Source: Pseudomonas alloputida (GTDB lineage: Bacteria; Pseudomonadota; Gammaproteobacteria; Pseudomonadales; Pseudomonadaceae). From it: a DNA stretch of 64,000 nt. The notes beneath the pieces were generated by a model. That model had not been told where the DNA came from, searched no databases, and saw only the letters and a program-made list of their open reading frames with translations. The stretch is taken from the NCBI RefSeq assembly GCF_021283545.2, contig NZ_CP128540.1:5243501-5307500 (forward strand). Direction: 5' to 3'. The position numbers and the translations under genes were made by a program. Below, piece by piece: positions 51,806 through 62,949 of this stretch (position 1 is the first letter of the stretch; every line of letters begins with the position of its first letter).

Positions 51806-53353
51806 ATGCCCCGTAAAACCTGGCGCGCTGCGCTTGCTGCCTATGCCAGCCCGTCAACATTGGTACTTTTGCTACTCGGTTTCGCCGCCGGCCTACCCTA
51901 CATGCTGGTGTTCTCGACCCTGTCGGTATGGTTGCGCGAAGCCGGCGTTGCCCGTGAAACCATCGGTTATGCCAGCCTGATTGGCTTGGCCTACGCCTTC
52001 AAGTGGGTCTGGTCACCGCTGCTCGACCAATGGCGCTTGCCGCTGCTTGGCGGCCTCGGGCGCCGGCGTTCGTGGCTGCTGTTGTCGCAAGCACTGGTGG
52101 TGATCGGGCTGGTCGGCATGAGCCTGTGCGACCCGCAACAGCATCTCTCCTGGCTGATCGCCATGGCCGTACTGGTGGCCTTCGCCTCGGCTACCCAGGA
52201 CATCGCTGTCGACGCCTACCGCCTGGAAATCGCTGATGACCAGCGCCAGGCCGCGCTCGCAGCCAGTTACATGGCCGGCTACCGGGTGGCTGCCTTGCTC
52301 GCCACGGCCGGTGCCCTGTTCTTCGCCGAGTGGTTCGGCTCTACCGGCTTCAGCTACCTGCACAAGGCCTGGGCCGGCACGTACGTGATGTTCGGGGTGA
52401 TGATGCTGCCCGCCCTGTTCACCACGTTGGTCATGCGCGAACCATCAGTGCCCATGCGCACCCAGCTATCGGCAGCGCGCTACGGGCTGGTGCACCAGAT
52501 GGCCTCGGTGTTCGTGCTGATCATCCTGCTGGTCTCGGTACCGGCCAGCTTCACCCAGATGTTCAATACCGGTTGGTCCAGCGTGATCTCCGGTGATGCC
52601 ACGCCGCTCGACCTGCTGCTGGAAGACCGCGCCTTCCTGCGCCTGATCCTCTACGTGCTGCTGTCCTGGGCCTGCCTGTCGAGCCTCGGCCGTCGCGGCC
52701 TGGCCCCCGTGCTGACCCCGATCAACGACTTCATCACCCGCTACCGCTGGCAGGCTCTGCTGCTGCTGGGCCTGATCGCCACCTATCGCATGTCGGACAC
52801 GGTGATGGGGGTGATGGCCAACGTGTTCTATATCGACATGGGCTTCACCAAGGACCAGATTGCCAGCGTCAGCAAGATCTTCGGCCTGGTCATGACCCTG
52901 GTCGGCGCCGGGGTTGGCGGCCTGCTGATCGTACGCTTCGGCATCATGCCCATCCTGTTCATCGGCGGCGTAGCCTCTGCCGGCACCAACATCCTGTTCC
53001 TGATGCTGGCTGACATGGGGCCGAACCTGGAAATGCTGGTGGTGACCATCTCACTGGACAACTTCAGCTCCGGCATGGCTACCTCGGCCTTTGTCGCCTA
53101 CCTGTCAAGCCTGACCAACCTGAAGTTCTCGGCGACCCAGTACGCGCTGCTCAGTTCGATCATGCTGCTGTTGCCGCGGCTGATTGGCGGGTATTCGGGC
53201 GTTATTGTGGAGAAGTTCGGCTACCACGACTTCTTCCTGATCACGGCGCTGCTGGGGGTGCCTACGCTGATCCTGATCGCCCTGCAGTGGCATCAGGAAG
53301 CCGGGCGGGGGACGCCGGTGGCGGACGACCACTCGGTGGCTGAGCGGCCCTGA
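51806..53353 (+). CDS. ampG: AmpG-type muropeptide permease
   Basis: This 515-aa MFS protein has about 14 helices and the AmpG start GFAAGLPYMLVFSTLSVWLREAGVARETIGYASLIGLAYAFKWVWSPLLD. It imports GlcNAc-anhydroMurNAc peptides for cell-wall recycling and AmpC signalling. Pseudomonads have more than one homologue, so the symbol is by family. A REP pair follows. Confidence 0.87.
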   Translation: MPRKTWRAALAAYASPSTLVLLLLGFAAGLPYMLVFSTLSVWLREAGVARETIGYASLIGLAYAFKWVWSPLLDQWRLPLLGGLGRRRSWLLLSQALVVIGLVGMSLCDPQQHLSWLIAMAVLVAFASATQDIAVDAYRLEIADDQRQAALAASYMAGYRVAALLATAGALFFAEWFGSTGFSYLHKAWAGTYVMFGVMMLPALFTTLVMREPSVPMRTQLSAARYGLVHQMASVFVLIILLVSVPASFTQMFNTGWSSVISGDATPLDLLLEDRAFLRLILYVLLSWACLSSLGRRGLAPVLTPINDFITRYRWQALLLLGLIATYRMSDTVMGVMANVFYIDMGFTKDQIASVSKIFGLVMTLVGAGVGGLLIVRFGIMPILFIGGVASAGTNILFLMLADMGPNLEMLVVTISLDNFSSGMATSAFVAYLSSLTNLKFSATQYALLSSIMLLLPRLIGGYSGVIVEKFGYHDFFLITALLGVPTLILIALQWHQEAGRGTPVADDHSVAERP

Positions 53354-53373
53354 AGCTTTGTATTGCCTGTGCT

Positions 53374-53449
53374 GGCCTCTTCGCGGGTAAACCCGCTCCT
53401 ACAAAGCGGCGCGGCCCTGTGTAGGAGCGGGTTTACCCGCGAAGAGGCC
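53374..53449. repeat. perfect inverted REP pair (BIME)
   Basis: Two 30-bp arms (53374-53403 and 53420-53449) are exact reverse complements with a 16-nt spacer, between convergent genes. It may end transcription from both sides. Confidence 0.95.
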
Positions 53450-53466
53450 GGCCCCGGCAATACCGA

Positions 53467-54711
53467 TTATCGAGCTACAGCCCCTTCCCCAGGCCGCCCA
53501 CCCACCACAAACCACAGCGGCCACAGCGCCAACGCCCCCGCCACCCCCGCCGCCAGGGCAAAATGCAGCAAGCTGGCACCGGCGCCAATCATCGCCAGCA
53601 GCGCTCCGCCAAACCCCAGCAAGGCAATCGTGATCATCCCCAGCATGGCCGAAACCAGCCCCTTGCTCTGTTCGCTGGAGAACAGCGTCATGCGGTACAG
53701 CACTGCATTGGCCACGCCCAACCCCAGCGCGTACAGCGACATGCCGGCCACCACACTGGTCACGCTCGGCCAGTACCAGGTCGCCAGCACCATCAGGCAC
53801 AGGCCAGCCAGGTATGGCCAGAGCGCGCCACGCACCAGGGCTGGCAGCGGGTAGCGATCGGCAATACGGTTGATGATCAGGTTACCGAGGATCAGCCCGC
53901 AAAAAACCGGCAACTGCCACAAGGCATACTCCAGGGTACTCAACCCCTCATCGTGAATCAGCAGCACCGGCGACAGGCCAATCCAGCCAATCAGCGGCAA
54001 TCCGACCAACCCAAGGGCGGCGCTGCCTGCAACGAAGCGGCGGTTGCCCAGCAACTGGCCATAGCCCGCCAACAGTGGCAGCAGGTGAATCGGCGTGAAC
54101 GCCAGCCGCGAGCCGTCACGGCGCTCCACGCCCAGGGTTTCCGGCATCAACCGGTACAGCAGCAGCCAGGTCAGCACCGCGCCGATGGCGAATGCCACGA
54201 ACAGCCAGCGCCAGTCCAGCCATTGCAGCAGCAAGGTGCCCACCAGCGGCCCGAGCAGGGGCGACAGCAAGGCGATGTTGGCCAGCAGGGCCATCATGCG
54301 TACAGCATCAGCCTCGCTGAAAGCCTCGTTCAGGGCTGGGTAGCTGACGGTGACCACAAAGCCCAGGCCAATGCCCTGCAACAGACGCAACAGGTTGAAC
54401 AGGCCGATGTCCTGGACCCAGAAGGTAGCCAGGCAGGCCAGGCCAAAGAATGCACAACCGACCAGCAGCAGCGGGCGCCGTCCATAACGGTCGGCCAACG
54501 GGCCGATCAGCCATTGCAGTACCACGCCCCCCAGCAGGTACAGGTTGAGGGCATGGGGTATGTATTCGGGGCTGGCGTCGAGGTCGCTGACCACGACCGG
54601 CATGGCCGGCATGACCGCGTCGCTGGCCAGGTAGGTCAGCAGTTCGAACAAGGCCAGGGTCAGGCCGAACAGCAAGGCACGCAGAGGGGTGATATACAGC
54701 AGTGGTTTCAT
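53467..54711 (-). CDS. mdfA: MdfA-like multidrug efflux transporter
   Basis: This 414-aa, 12-TM DHA1 drug:H+ antiporter aligns over its whole length with E. coli MdfA. The two membrane-embedded acidic residues of MdfA (Glu26, Asp34) are kept as Glu23 and Asp31 in LFELLTYLASDAVMPAM. GPLADRYGRRPLLLVG is the 2-3 loop motif. It is a single-component pump. No regulator gene adjoins. Confidence 0.87.
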   Translation of the reverse strand: MKPLLYITPLRALLFGLTLALFELLTYLASDAVMPAMPVVVSDLDASPEYIPHALNLYLLGGVVLQWLIGPLADRYGRRPLLLVGCAFFGLACLATFWVQDIGLFNLLRLLQGIGLGFVVTVSYPALNEAFSEADAVRMMALLANIALLSPLLGPLVGTLLLQWLDWRWLFVAFAIGAVLTWLLLYRLMPETLGVERRDGSRLAFTPIHLLPLLAGYGQLLGNRRFVAGSAALGLVGLPLIGWIGLSPVLLIHDEGLSTLEYALWQLPVFCGLILGNLIINRIADRYPLPALVRGALWPYLAGLCLMVLATWYWPSVTSVVAGMSLYALGLGVANAVLYRMTLFSSEQSKGLVSAMLGMITIALLGFGGALLAMIGAGASLLHFALAAGVAGALALWPLWFVVGGRPGEGAVAR

Positions 54712-54798
54712 GATGGCGTATCGGGTGTGGCGGGCGGGGTCACGCTATATGCCAGAAATGGCTGGAAATTGCTGTGAGCAAGTGTAATCAGGGTCGGA

Positions 54799-54827
54799 AA
54801 AAGCTGGGGCCGCTTTGCGCCCCGGCT
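54799..54827 (-). terminator. terminator after mscS
   Basis: On the minus strand CGGGGC and GCCCCAG pair around GCAAAGCG and are followed by CTTTTT. Confidence 0.65.
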
Positions 54828-54838
54828 TGAACGCGGCA

Positions 54839-55681
54839 TTACTGCGTTGCAGTCTCCTGCACCACGCGAATAACCCGCTGCGGAAACGGAATGTCGATCC
54901 CTTCGGCCTTCAACCGGTCACGCGCATACTCGTTGAGCATGAACATCACGTCCCAGTAATCGGAGGTCTTGGTCCACAAGCGCAGCGATACGGTGATCGA
55001 GCTGTCGCCCAGCGTCGACACGACCGCCTGCGGTGCCGGGTCTTGCAGAACACGCGGGTCCTTTGCCAGTTCCAGCAACACATTGCGGGCCTTCTGCAGG
55101 TCGGCCTCGTAGTCAACGCCCACATCGAACACCACCTTGCGCGTCGGCTGGCGGTTGGTGTTGGTAATGATGCCGTTGGACAGGCTGCCATTGGGCATGA
55201 TGACCGTCTTGTTGTCACCGGTGCGCAGCACGGTGTGGAAGATCTGGATACTGTCGACGGTGCCGGCAACGCCCTGCGCCTCGATCCAGTCACCGATACG
55301 GAACGGGCGGAACATCAGAATCAGCACACCACCGGCGAAGTTCGCCAGGCTGCCCTGCAAGGCAAGGCCGATGGCCAGGCCTGCGGCACCGATGGCGGCG
55401 ACGAACGAGGTGGTCTCGATGCCGATCATCGAGGCCACGCTGACCAACAGCAGCACCTTCAGCACGATGTTCGCCAGGGTGCTGATGAAGCCCTGCAGCG
55501 CCAGGTCGGCGTTGCGCAGGCCCACCAGCTTACCGAGGCGGGCGCTGACCTTGTTGATGATCCACCAGCCGACCGCCAGGGTCAGCAGTGCCAGCAGCAC
55601 ACGGCTGCCGTATTCCATGATCAAGGGAATCCACGTCTGGGATTGGCGGACGAGCTGATCGACTTCAGCGTTCAAATCCAT
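54839..55681 (-). CDS. mscS: small-conductance mechanosensitive channel MscS
   Basis: This 280-aa channel has three N-terminal helices with the pore helix GAAGLAIGLALQGSLANFAGGVLILMFRPF (about 100-130), then the beta and alpha-beta vestibule domains (about 130-275). AGGAG is adjacent to an upstream ATG; the second ATG at 55681, 6 nt further, is preferred. It opens under membrane tension during osmotic downshock. Confidence 0.92.
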   Translation of the reverse strand: MDLNAEVDQLVRQSQTWIPLIMEYGSRVLLALLTLAVGWWIINKVSARLGKLVGLRNADLALQGFISTLANIVLKVLLLVSVASMIGIETTSFVAAIGAAGLAIGLALQGSLANFAGGVLILMFRPFRIGDWIEAQGVAGTVDSIQIFHTVLRTGDNKTVIMPNGSLSNGIITNTNRQPTRKVVFDVGVDYEADLQKARNVLLELAKDPRVLQDPAPQAVVSTLGDSSITVSLRLWTKTSDYWDVMFMLNEYARDRLKAEGIDIPFPQRVIRVVQETATQ

Positions 55682-55797
55682 ATTCATCTCCTGATGCCGA
55701 GCGGCAAGTACACGGTTGAACAGGCCGCGCGTGTTATTACGCAACCCCGGCCCCCATGGACATCATTTGGCCATCGGGGTTCCGGGCCACCCCCGCA

Positions 55798-56283
55798 TCA
55801 GTCGCGGAAGTTGTTGAACTGCAGCGGCATGTCGAATTCCTTGGTGCGCAGCAGGGCAATGGCTTCCTGCAGATCGTCACGTTTCTTGCCGGTTACCCGT
55901 ACCTGCTCACCCTGGATGGCGGCCTGTACTTTCAGCTTGCCATCCTTGATGGTGGCAACGATCTTTTTGGCCAGGTCCTTGTCGATGCCTTCGCGGAACT
56001 TGGCTTCCTGTTTCTTTTCCTTGCCGGAGGCGTAGGGGTCCTTGGTTTCCAGGCACTTCACGTCGATCTTGCGCTTGACCAATGCCAGGCGCAGGATCTC
56101 CAGCATCGCCTCGAGCTGGAACTCTTCCTCGGCGGTGAGCATCACGGTCTGCTCTTTGTCCTTGAACTCGAAGGTGCCTTTGCCCTTGAGGTCGTAGCGG
56201 CGGTCCAGTTCCTTGATGGCGTTGTCGACCGCGTTCTGCACTTCGTGCTTGTCCAGTTCCGATACCACGTCGAACGAAGGCAT
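55798..56283 (-). CDS. yajQ: YajQ-family nucleotide-binding protein
   Basis: This 161-aa DUF520 protein has two ferredoxin-like domains; [35 protein letters not shown] and [19 protein letters not shown] are family blocks. Relatives bind cyclic-di-GMP (Xanthomonas) and help phage phi6 transcription in Pseudomonas. A palindrome AGCGCGCT occurs twice (56304-56311 and 56326-56333) in the upstream 100 bp. Confidence 0.93.
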   Translation of the reverse strand: MPSFDVVSELDKHEVQNAVDNAIKELDRRYDLKGKGTFEFKDKEQTVMLTAEEEFQLEAMLEILRLALVKRKIDVKCLETKDPYASGKEKKQEAKFREGIDKDLAKKIVATIKDGKLKVQAAIQGEQVRVTGKKRDDLQEAIALLRTKEFDMPLQFNNFRD

Positions 56284-56341
56284 GGTTGTTCTCCCAAAAT
56301 AAAAGCGCGCTCAGGCTGAAGATGGAGCGCGCTGGGTTTGA

Positions 56342-57301
<960 letters not shown>

Positions 57302-57338
57302 CGCGGCCCTTCAACCGGATACGGACATTGCCTTGCCC

Positions 57339-59369
57339 ATGACCTTGCGCCAACGCCTGGAAAACCTCCCGGTCGGGCAGAAGCTGCTGGCGGCCCTGCT
57401 GGTATTGCTGGTGACCATCTTGCTGATGGCCAACCTCACCTTCATCAGCGCCGCCTACTGGATCACCCAGGAAAGCATGGCGCCCCAGGCCATGCAGACC
57501 ATCGGCCGGCTGGTGGCCAATCCTCAGCTTGCAGCCCGCGCCGGCGACACCCCGGAAACGGCCCGTGCCCTGCTCAAGGAACTGGAAAGTTACACACCGC
57601 TACGCGCCGCCGCGGTCTACGGTGGCGATGGCCGAATGCTGGCGCAGTTGCAGCATGGCGAGCCGCTGGCCCTGCCCAAGCGTTTTCGCAACATCGACGG
57701 CTGGCGCCTGATGGAGTTTCGCAGCACTCAGTTGATCCGCATCCCCCGCGATGCCAACCCACCGGCACATTTGCTGTTGGTAGCCAGCAGCGAACTGCCC
57801 ACGGCCTTCTACACCGGCACACTCAGTGCCAGCCTGGGCATCCTGGTGTTCAGTGTCCTGCTATGGATCGTCATCGCCCGGCAGATCAAACGCCTGATCA
57901 CCCAGCCGATCAACCAGCTTGAGGAGCTCAGCCGCCAGGTTACCCGCGAAGAGAGCTACGCCTTGCGCGCCCAGCGCGGCAACGACGATGAAATCGGCAG
58001 CCTGGCCGAGGCCTTCAACACCATGCTGTCGCGCATCGAGGCCCGCGAGCAGCAGCTCAAGAGCGCCCGCGACGAGTTCCAGAGTGCCTACGACCAGGCT
58101 CAGGGCCTTGCCGAAGAAACCCGCCACACCAACCGCAAGCTGGAACTGGAAGTACAGGTACGCAGCAAGATCGAGAAAAAGCTCACCGGTTTCCAGAACT
58201 ATCTCAACAGCATCATCGACTCGATGCCCTCGGCACTGATCGCCCTCGACGAACAGCTTTACGTGACCCAATGGAACCACGAAGCCACGGTGCTTTCCGG
58301 CACGCCACTGGACGAGGCACTTAACCAGCCGGTGTTCATTGCGTTCGAGCCGTTGAAGCCGTTCCTCCCGCAACTGAAGGAAACCGTGGAAAAACATCGA
58401 GTGGCGAAGATCGAGCGGGTAACCTGGCCCAAGGGCGACGACCTGCGCCACTACGCCCTGACCTTCTACCCACTGACCGGCGGCGGCGGGCGCGGCGTGG
58501 TCATTCGTATCGACGACATCACCCAGCGTCTGTCATTGGAAGAAATGATGGTGCAATCGGAGAAAATGCTCTCGGTCGGTGGTCTGGCTGCCGGCATGGC
58601 GCACGAAATCAACAACCCGCTGGGCGCTATCCTGCACAACGTGCAGAACATTCGCCGACGCCTGTCGTCCGACCTGCCGCGCAACCAGGAACAGGCCGAA
58701 GAGCTGGGCATCGACCTGGCCACGATCAACCGCTACCTGGACAGCCGCGAGGTGCCGCAACTGCTCGACGGCATTCAGCAGGCCGGCGCCCGGGCGGCGA
58801 AGATCGTCACCCACATGCTCAGCTTCAGCCGCCGCAGCAACCGCCAGCTGGTGCCATGCGAGCTGCCGGCACTGATCGATCAGGCGCTTGAAATTGCCGG
58901 CAATGACTTCGATCTGGCCATCGGCTTCGACTTCAAGGGGCAAGCCATCGTGCGCCAGTTCGACCCCGACCTGGGGCCGGTGCCATGTACCGCCAACGAG
59001 CTGGAACAAGTACTGCTCAACTTGCTGAAGAACGCAGCCCAGGCCATCCACCAACGCCCGCAACCCAGCGAGCCCGGACGCATCACACTGCGCACCCGGC
59101 TAAACCCGCCATGGGCGGAAATCCAGGTCGAAGACAACGGCGTCGGCATGCCCGAGGCAGTGCGCAAGCGCACCTTCGAGCCGTTCTTCACCACCAAGGA
59201 AATCGGCCAGGGTACCGGGCTGGGCCTGTCGGTCTCCTACTTCATCATCACCAACAACCACAAGGGGCAGATGGAAGTGCAATCCACGCCAGGCCAAGGC
59301 ACCTGCTTTACCCTACGCCTGCCCCTCACCCAGCCGGCAGCGGCGGTGCCGGCCAGAACGGAGCAATGA
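57339..59369 (+). CDS. sensor histidine kinase with HAMP and PAS domains
   Basis: This 676-aa kinase has TM1 (about 15-38), a periplasmic sensor (about 40-155), TM2 (about 160-182), HAMP (about 183-240), a coiled coil, PAS (about 285-395), HisKA with His in [16 protein letters not shown] (near 425) and HATPase with ENGVG-type DNGVGMPE and [12 protein letters not shown]. No receiver domain and no response regulator gene adjoins, so it is an orphan kinase. ATG 57339 is chosen; the longer frame overlaps panE. The signal is unknown. Confidence 0.88.
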   Translation: MTLRQRLENLPVGQKLLAALLVLLVTILLMANLTFISAAYWITQESMAPQAMQTIGRLVANPQLAARAGDTPETARALLKELESYTPLRAAAVYGGDGRMLAQLQHGEPLALPKRFRNIDGWRLMEFRSTQLIRIPRDANPPAHLLLVASSELPTAFYTGTLSASLGILVFSVLLWIVIARQIKRLITQPINQLEELSRQVTREESYALRAQRGNDDEIGSLAEAFNTMLSRIEAREQQLKSARDEFQSAYDQAQGLAEETRHTNRKLELEVQVRSKIEKKLTGFQNYLNSIIDSMPSALIALDEQLYVTQWNHEATVLSGTPLDEALNQPVFIAFEPLKPFLPQLKETVEKHRVAKIERVTWPKGDDLRHYALTFYPLTGGGGRGVVIRIDDITQRLSLEEMMVQSEKMLSVGGLAAGMAHEINNPLGAILHNVQNIRRRLSSDLPRNQEQAEELGIDLATINRYLDSREVPQLLDGIQQAGARAAKIVTHMLSFSRRSNRQLVPCELPALIDQALEIAGNDFDLAIGFDFKGQAIVRQFDPDLGPVPCTANELEQVLLNLLKNAAQAIHQRPQPSEPGRITLRTRLNPPWAEIQVEDNGVGMPEAVRKRTFEPFFTTKEIGQGTGLGLSVSYFIITNNHKGQMEVQSTPGQGTCFTLRLPLTQPAAAVPARTEQ

Positions 59370-59370
59370 C

Positions 59371-59937
59371 ATGGGCTACCGCCTTTCGAAGATCTATACC
59401 CGCACCGGCGACAAAGGCGAAACCGGCCTGGGCGACGGCCGTCGAGTGCCCAAGGACCACCCGCGGATCGAAGCGATTGGCGAGGTGGACAGCCTGAACA
59501 GCCAGTTGGGGTTGCTGCTGGCGGGGCTCGCCGAGCATGGGCTGAATGAAGTGACCACAGTGCTGGCGCCGTGTCAGCACCGCTTGTTCGACCTGGGTGG
59601 TGAGCTGGCGATGCCCAGTTACCAGGCGTTGAACCTGGCAGAAGTGGAACGCCTGGAGGCGGCCATCGATGTGTGGAACGAAGAGCTGGGGCCGCTGAAG
59701 AACTTCATTCTGCCCAGTGGTTCGGCGCTGGTGGCGCAGGCGCATGTGTGCCGCAGTCTGGCGCGCAGTGCAGAGCGCCGGTGTCAGCAGTTGAATGCCA
59801 TGGAGCCACTGGAAGGCGTTGGTCTGGCGTATATCAACCGGCTTTCCGACCTGCTCTTTGTGGCAGCACGGATCATCGGGCGGCGGCAAGGCATTGCAGA
59901 AGTGTTGTGGCAGCCCGCCCCCAAACCTGAAGGCTGA
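59371..59937 (+). CDS. ATP:cob(I)alamin adenosyltransferase (PduO type)
   Basis: This 188-aa enzyme makes adenosylcobalamin. Motifs KIYTRTGDKGETGLGDGRRVPKDH (6-29), and the C-terminal RSAERRCQQLN and YINRLSDLLFVAAR are characteristic of the PduO/MMAB family. It starts 1 bp after the sensor kinase stop, so the two are probably co-transcribed, although no functional link is evident. Confidence 0.92.
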   Translation: MGYRLSKIYTRTGDKGETGLGDGRRVPKDHPRIEAIGEVDSLNSQLGLLLAGLAEHGLNEVTTVLAPCQHRLFDLGGELAMPSYQALNLAEVERLEAAIDVWNEELGPLKNFILPSGSALVAQAHVCRSLARSAERRCQQLNAMEPLEGVGLAYINRLSDLLFVAARIIGRRQGIAEVLWQPAPKPEG

Positions 59938-59942
59938 TACTA

Positions 59943-59966
59943 AAGGGGGCTGCTTTGCAGCCCCTT
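59943..59966. terminator. bidirectional terminator
   Basis: AAGGGGGCTGC-TTT-GCAGCCCCTT, with one G bulge, lies between the convergent adenosyltransferase and Nudix genes. Confidence 0.75.
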
Positions 59967-59969
59967 GAC

Positions 59970-60914
59970 TCAAACCTCGGGCCAGAACGCCCGGATCCCG
60001 GCTACACCCTGTGCCCCGGCTTCCCAGGCCTGCTCGCGCTCACTCGGCCCTACCCCACCCAGCAGGTAAACCGGCTTGTTGAACCCGGCAGTCAACCGCT
60101 GCGCCTCATCCCATCCCAACGGCACCGCCTCTGGGTGAGTCTGGGTCGCCTGCACTGGCGACAGGGTGACAAAGTCCACGCCCATCTGCTCAGCCAGCGC
60201 CAGCTCTTCGGCACTGTGGCAGGATGCCGCCAACCAGCGCTCCTTGGGGAACGGTCGGCCCCTGGCGGCGTACTTGCGCAGCTGCGCGGCCGTCAGGTGC
60301 CAACCGGCCGCCGGGAAATCACCCAGCCATTCCAGTGGCCCTTTCAGCATCAGCTGCGCCTTGCCCGCACACAGCCCGACCGCATCCACCGCCACGTCGC
60401 GGTACTTGGGGTCGTACATGTCCGGGGCACGCAACTGGATCAGGCGAATGCCATTGGCCACCGCCTTCTGGATGCCCTTGAGCAGCTGCGGCACCTCCAA
60501 CCCATCCGGGGTGATCAGGTACTGGTCCGGCAGGCGCGCAGCGGCGACGATCGGTTTGTTGGCCTCGGGGAATTCGTACTGCGGCAAATCGCGCGGGGCA
60601 ACCCATTCCAGCGGCTGGCCTTCGGCACCATGGGGTTCGCCAGTGAACGCTTCGACCTCGCGCACGTCCAGCAGCACCTGCTTGTCCGGGTAGTCATGGC
60701 TGACCTTGATCAGCGCACGCGACCGGCTTACCTCGATGCCCAGCTCCTCGCGCAGCTCGCGGGCAAGCGCTGCTTCGACGCTTTCGCCTTCTTCCACCTT
60801 GCCACCGGGGAACTCCCACAAGCCGCCCTGGTGCTGGGTATCGGCACGGCGTGCGATCAGAATACGGCCATCAGCACCGCGAATGACGGCCGCTACTACA
60901 TGAATCCGTTTCAC
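59970..60914 (-). CDS. mutT: MutT Nudix hydrolase fused to a ThiE-like domain
   Basis: This 314-aa protein joins an N-terminal Nudix domain (about 1-130, Nudix box GGKVEEGESVEAALARELREELGIE at 37-61) to a C-terminal domain like thiamine phosphate synthase (about 135-314, GIRLIQLRAPD, VDFVTLSPVQATQTH, GGVGPSE). The Nudix part should clear 8-oxo-dGTP. The ThiE-like part lacks the usual GIHLGQ(E/D)D motif (it has GWHLTAAQL), so it may not make thiamine phosphate. It starts at GTG overlapping the upstream stop by GTGA. Confidence 0.9.
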   Translation of the reverse strand: MKRIHVVAAVIRGADGRILIARRADTQHQGGLWEFPGGKVEEGESVEAALARELREELGIEVSRSRALIKVSHDYPDKQVLLDVREVEAFTGEPHGAEGQPLEWVAPRDLPQYEFPEANKPIVAAARLPDQYLITPDGLEVPQLLKGIQKAVANGIRLIQLRAPDMYDPKYRDVAVDAVGLCAGKAQLMLKGPLEWLGDFPAAGWHLTAAQLRKYAARGRPFPKERWLAASCHSAEELALAEQMGVDFVTLSPVQATQTHPEAVPLGWDEAQRLTAGFNKPVYLLGGVGPSEREQAWEAGAQGVAGIRAFWPEV

Positions 60915-61543
60915 GCTTTACGCTCCTCCAGGCCTGCCTGTTGCCATGCCTGGAAGGCTGGCCACTGATAAATGGTCTCGATGTAGGCTGCCGCCTCAGC
61001 GGGGACTTCTACGCGGTAGGTGCGCAGGCGCACCGCCACCGGGGCAAAGAAGGCATCGGCCAGGCTTGGCTTGCCGAACAGGAACGGGCCGCTGTCCTTG
61101 GCCACCACGCGGCATTCGGACCACAGCGCGACGATACGGTCGATATCGACCTGCACGTCCAGCGGCACAGTGTCCAGCGCCTGGTCACGCGACAGGTCGA
61201 ACGGCATGGCACCGCGCAGGGCGAAGAAACCGCTGTGCATCTGCGCGCAAGCCGAACGGGCCTGGGCGCGGGCGGCTGCGTCGGCAGGCCACAGCTGGGC
61301 GTCGGGGTGCTGTTCGTTGAGGTATTCGGCGATGGCCAGGGAATCGGCGATCACACCGTGCTCGGTCTTGAGCAGCGGCACCTTGCCGGTGGAGGAGAAA
61401 GCGAGGATGCGCTGGCGGGTATCAGGCTGGTTCAGCTTGATCAGAGTTTCTTCGTAGGGCACGCCAGCCAGCTCGAGGGCCAGGGCGCCACGCAGCGACC
61501 AGGAGGAGTACAGCTTGTCGCCGATGATCAGGTGATAGCTCAT
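60911..61543 (-). CDS. glutathione S-transferase family protein
   Basis: This 210-aa protein has an N-terminal thioredoxin-like domain (about 1-80) with KLYSSWSLRGALALELAG (Ser near 13-16 as GSH-activating candidate), STGKVPLL and DSLAIAEYL. A helical C-terminal domain follows. It is like the YfcF or maleylacetoacetate isomerase-type GSTs. It is co-transcribed with the Nudix fusion by a 4-bp overlap. The substrate is unknown. Confidence 0.87.
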   Translation of the reverse strand: MSYHLIIGDKLYSSWSLRGALALELAGVPYEETLIKLNQPDTRQRILAFSSTGKVPLLKTEHGVIADSLAIAEYLNEQHPDAQLWPADAAARAQARSACAQMHSGFFALRGAMPFDLSRDQALDTVPLDVQVDIDRIVALWSECRVVAKDSGPFLFGKPSLADAFFAPVAVRLRTYRVEVPAEAAAYIETIYQWPAFQAWQQAGLEERKA

Positions 61544-61591
61544 GGTTCGGCTCCATCAGGTTTGTCTTGCAAAACCCGCAGGCCGCTGCGC

Positions 61592-61684
61592 GGCCTTTCG
61601 CGGGCAAGCCCGCTCCTACAGGGACCGCACCGCTCCTGCAGGCATTGCAACACCTGTGGGAGCGGGCGTGCCCGCGAAGAGGCC
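61592..61684. repeat. inverted REP pair
   Basis: GGCCTTTCGCGGGCAAGCCC...(61592-61622) and GGGAGCGGGCGTGCCCGCGA...(61658-61684) face each other between the GST and argJ genes, with an extra half-copy CCGCTCCTGCAGG between them. Confidence 0.85.
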
Positions 61685-61698
61685 TTCGGATCAGTAGA

Positions 61699-62916
61699 TC
61701 AGGTACGGTACTCGGCGTTGATCTTCACGTACTCGTGGGACAGGTCAGTCGTCCAGATGGTTTCGCTGCACTGGCCACGGCCCAGTTCGATTCGGATGGT
61801 GATCTCTTCCTGGGCCATCACTGCCGAACCCTGCGCTTCGGTATAGCTCGGGCTGCGGCCGCCTTTGCTCGCGATGCAAACGCTGTCCAGGTAAACATCG
61901 ATCAGGCTCACATCCAGCTCCGGTACACCGGCACGGCCTACGGCGGCGAGGATGCGGCCCCAGTTCGGGTCGGAAGCGAACAGCGCGGTCTTGATCAGCG
62001 GCGAGTGGGCCACGGCGTAGCCGACGTCCAGGCACTCCTGGTGGTTGCCACCACCGTTGACCTGCACGGTCACGAACTTGGTCGCACCTTCGCCGTCACG
62101 GACGATGGCCTGGGCCACTTCCATGCACACTTCGAACACGGCCTTTTTCAGCGCTTCGAAAAGCGCGCCGCTGGCTTCGGTCACTTCCGGCAGGTCGGCC
62201 TTGCCGGTAGCGATCAGCATGCAGCAATCGTTGGTCGAAGTGTCACCATCGATCGTGATGCGGTTGAACGACTTGTTGGCGCCGTCCAGCATCAGGTCCT
62301 TGAGTACCTTTGGCGCCACCTTGGCGTCGGTGGCGATGTAGCCCAGCATGGTCGCCATGTTCGGGCGGATCATGCCTGCACCCTTGCTGATACCGGTAAC
62401 GGTGACGGTCACGCCATCGTGCTGGAACTGGCGGCTGGCCCCTTTGGGCAGGGTGTCGGTGGTCATGATGCCGGTAGCGGCCTCAGCCCAGTTGTTTTCC
62501 GACAGGTTGTCGAGGGCGGCCTGCAGCGCGCCTTCGATCTTTTCGACCGGCAGCGGCTCGCCAATCACGCCGGTGGAGAACGGCAGTACCGACTCGGCCG
62601 GTACGCCAGCCAGTTCGGCCAGCTTGGCGCAGGTGCGCTCGGCGGCGGCCAGGCCTGGCGCGCCGGTGCCGGCGTTGGCGTTACCCGTGTTGGTCAGCAG
62701 GTAGCGCACGGTGCCCTGTACACGCTGTTTGGACAGGATCACCGGCGCCGCGCAGAAGGCGTTGAGGGTGAACACGCCAGCCACGCTGGAGCCTTCGGCA
62801 CAGCGCATGACCACCACATCCTTGCGCCCCGGGCGCTTGATACCGGCAGAAGCGATACCGAGTTCAAAACCCGGAACCGGGTGCAGGGTGGGCAAAGGAC
62901 CAAGACCAACAGCCAT
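61699..62916 (-). CDS. argJ: bifunctional ornithine acetyltransferase/N-acetylglutamate synthase
   Basis: This 405-aa enzyme moves acetyl groups from acetylornithine to glutamate in arginine synthesis. Self-cleavage is expected between Ala188 and Thr189 in [11 protein letters not shown], the Thr being the nucleophile. ATG 62916 has AGGAG upstream; the longer frame is rejected. Downstream of secA on the same strand. Confidence 0.95.
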   Translation of the reverse strand: MAVGLGPLPTLHPVPGFELGIASAGIKRPGRKDVVVMRCAEGSSVAGVFTLNAFCAAPVILSKQRVQGTVRYLLTNTGNANAGTGAPGLAAAERTCAKLAELAGVPAESVLPFSTGVIGEPLPVEKIEGALQAALDNLSENNWAEAATGIMTTDTLPKGASRQFQHDGVTVTVTGISKGAGMIRPNMATMLGYIATDAKVAPKVLKDLMLDGANKSFNRITIDGDTSTNDCCMLIATGKADLPEVTEASGALFEALKKAVFEVCMEVAQAIVRDGEGATKFVTVQVNGGGNHQECLDVGYAVAHSPLIKTALFASDPNWGRILAAVGRAGVPELDVSLIDVYLDSVCIASKGGRSPSYTEAQGSAVMAQEEITIRIELGRGQCSETIWTTDLSHEYVKINAEYRT

Positions 62917-62949
62917 TAGAGCGCTCCTAGAAAAAACGATGATGTCGAA

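Noticed and set aside
53374..53449. Ordinary rho-independent terminator
   Set aside because: No T run; the arms are standard REP sequence in inverted orientation.
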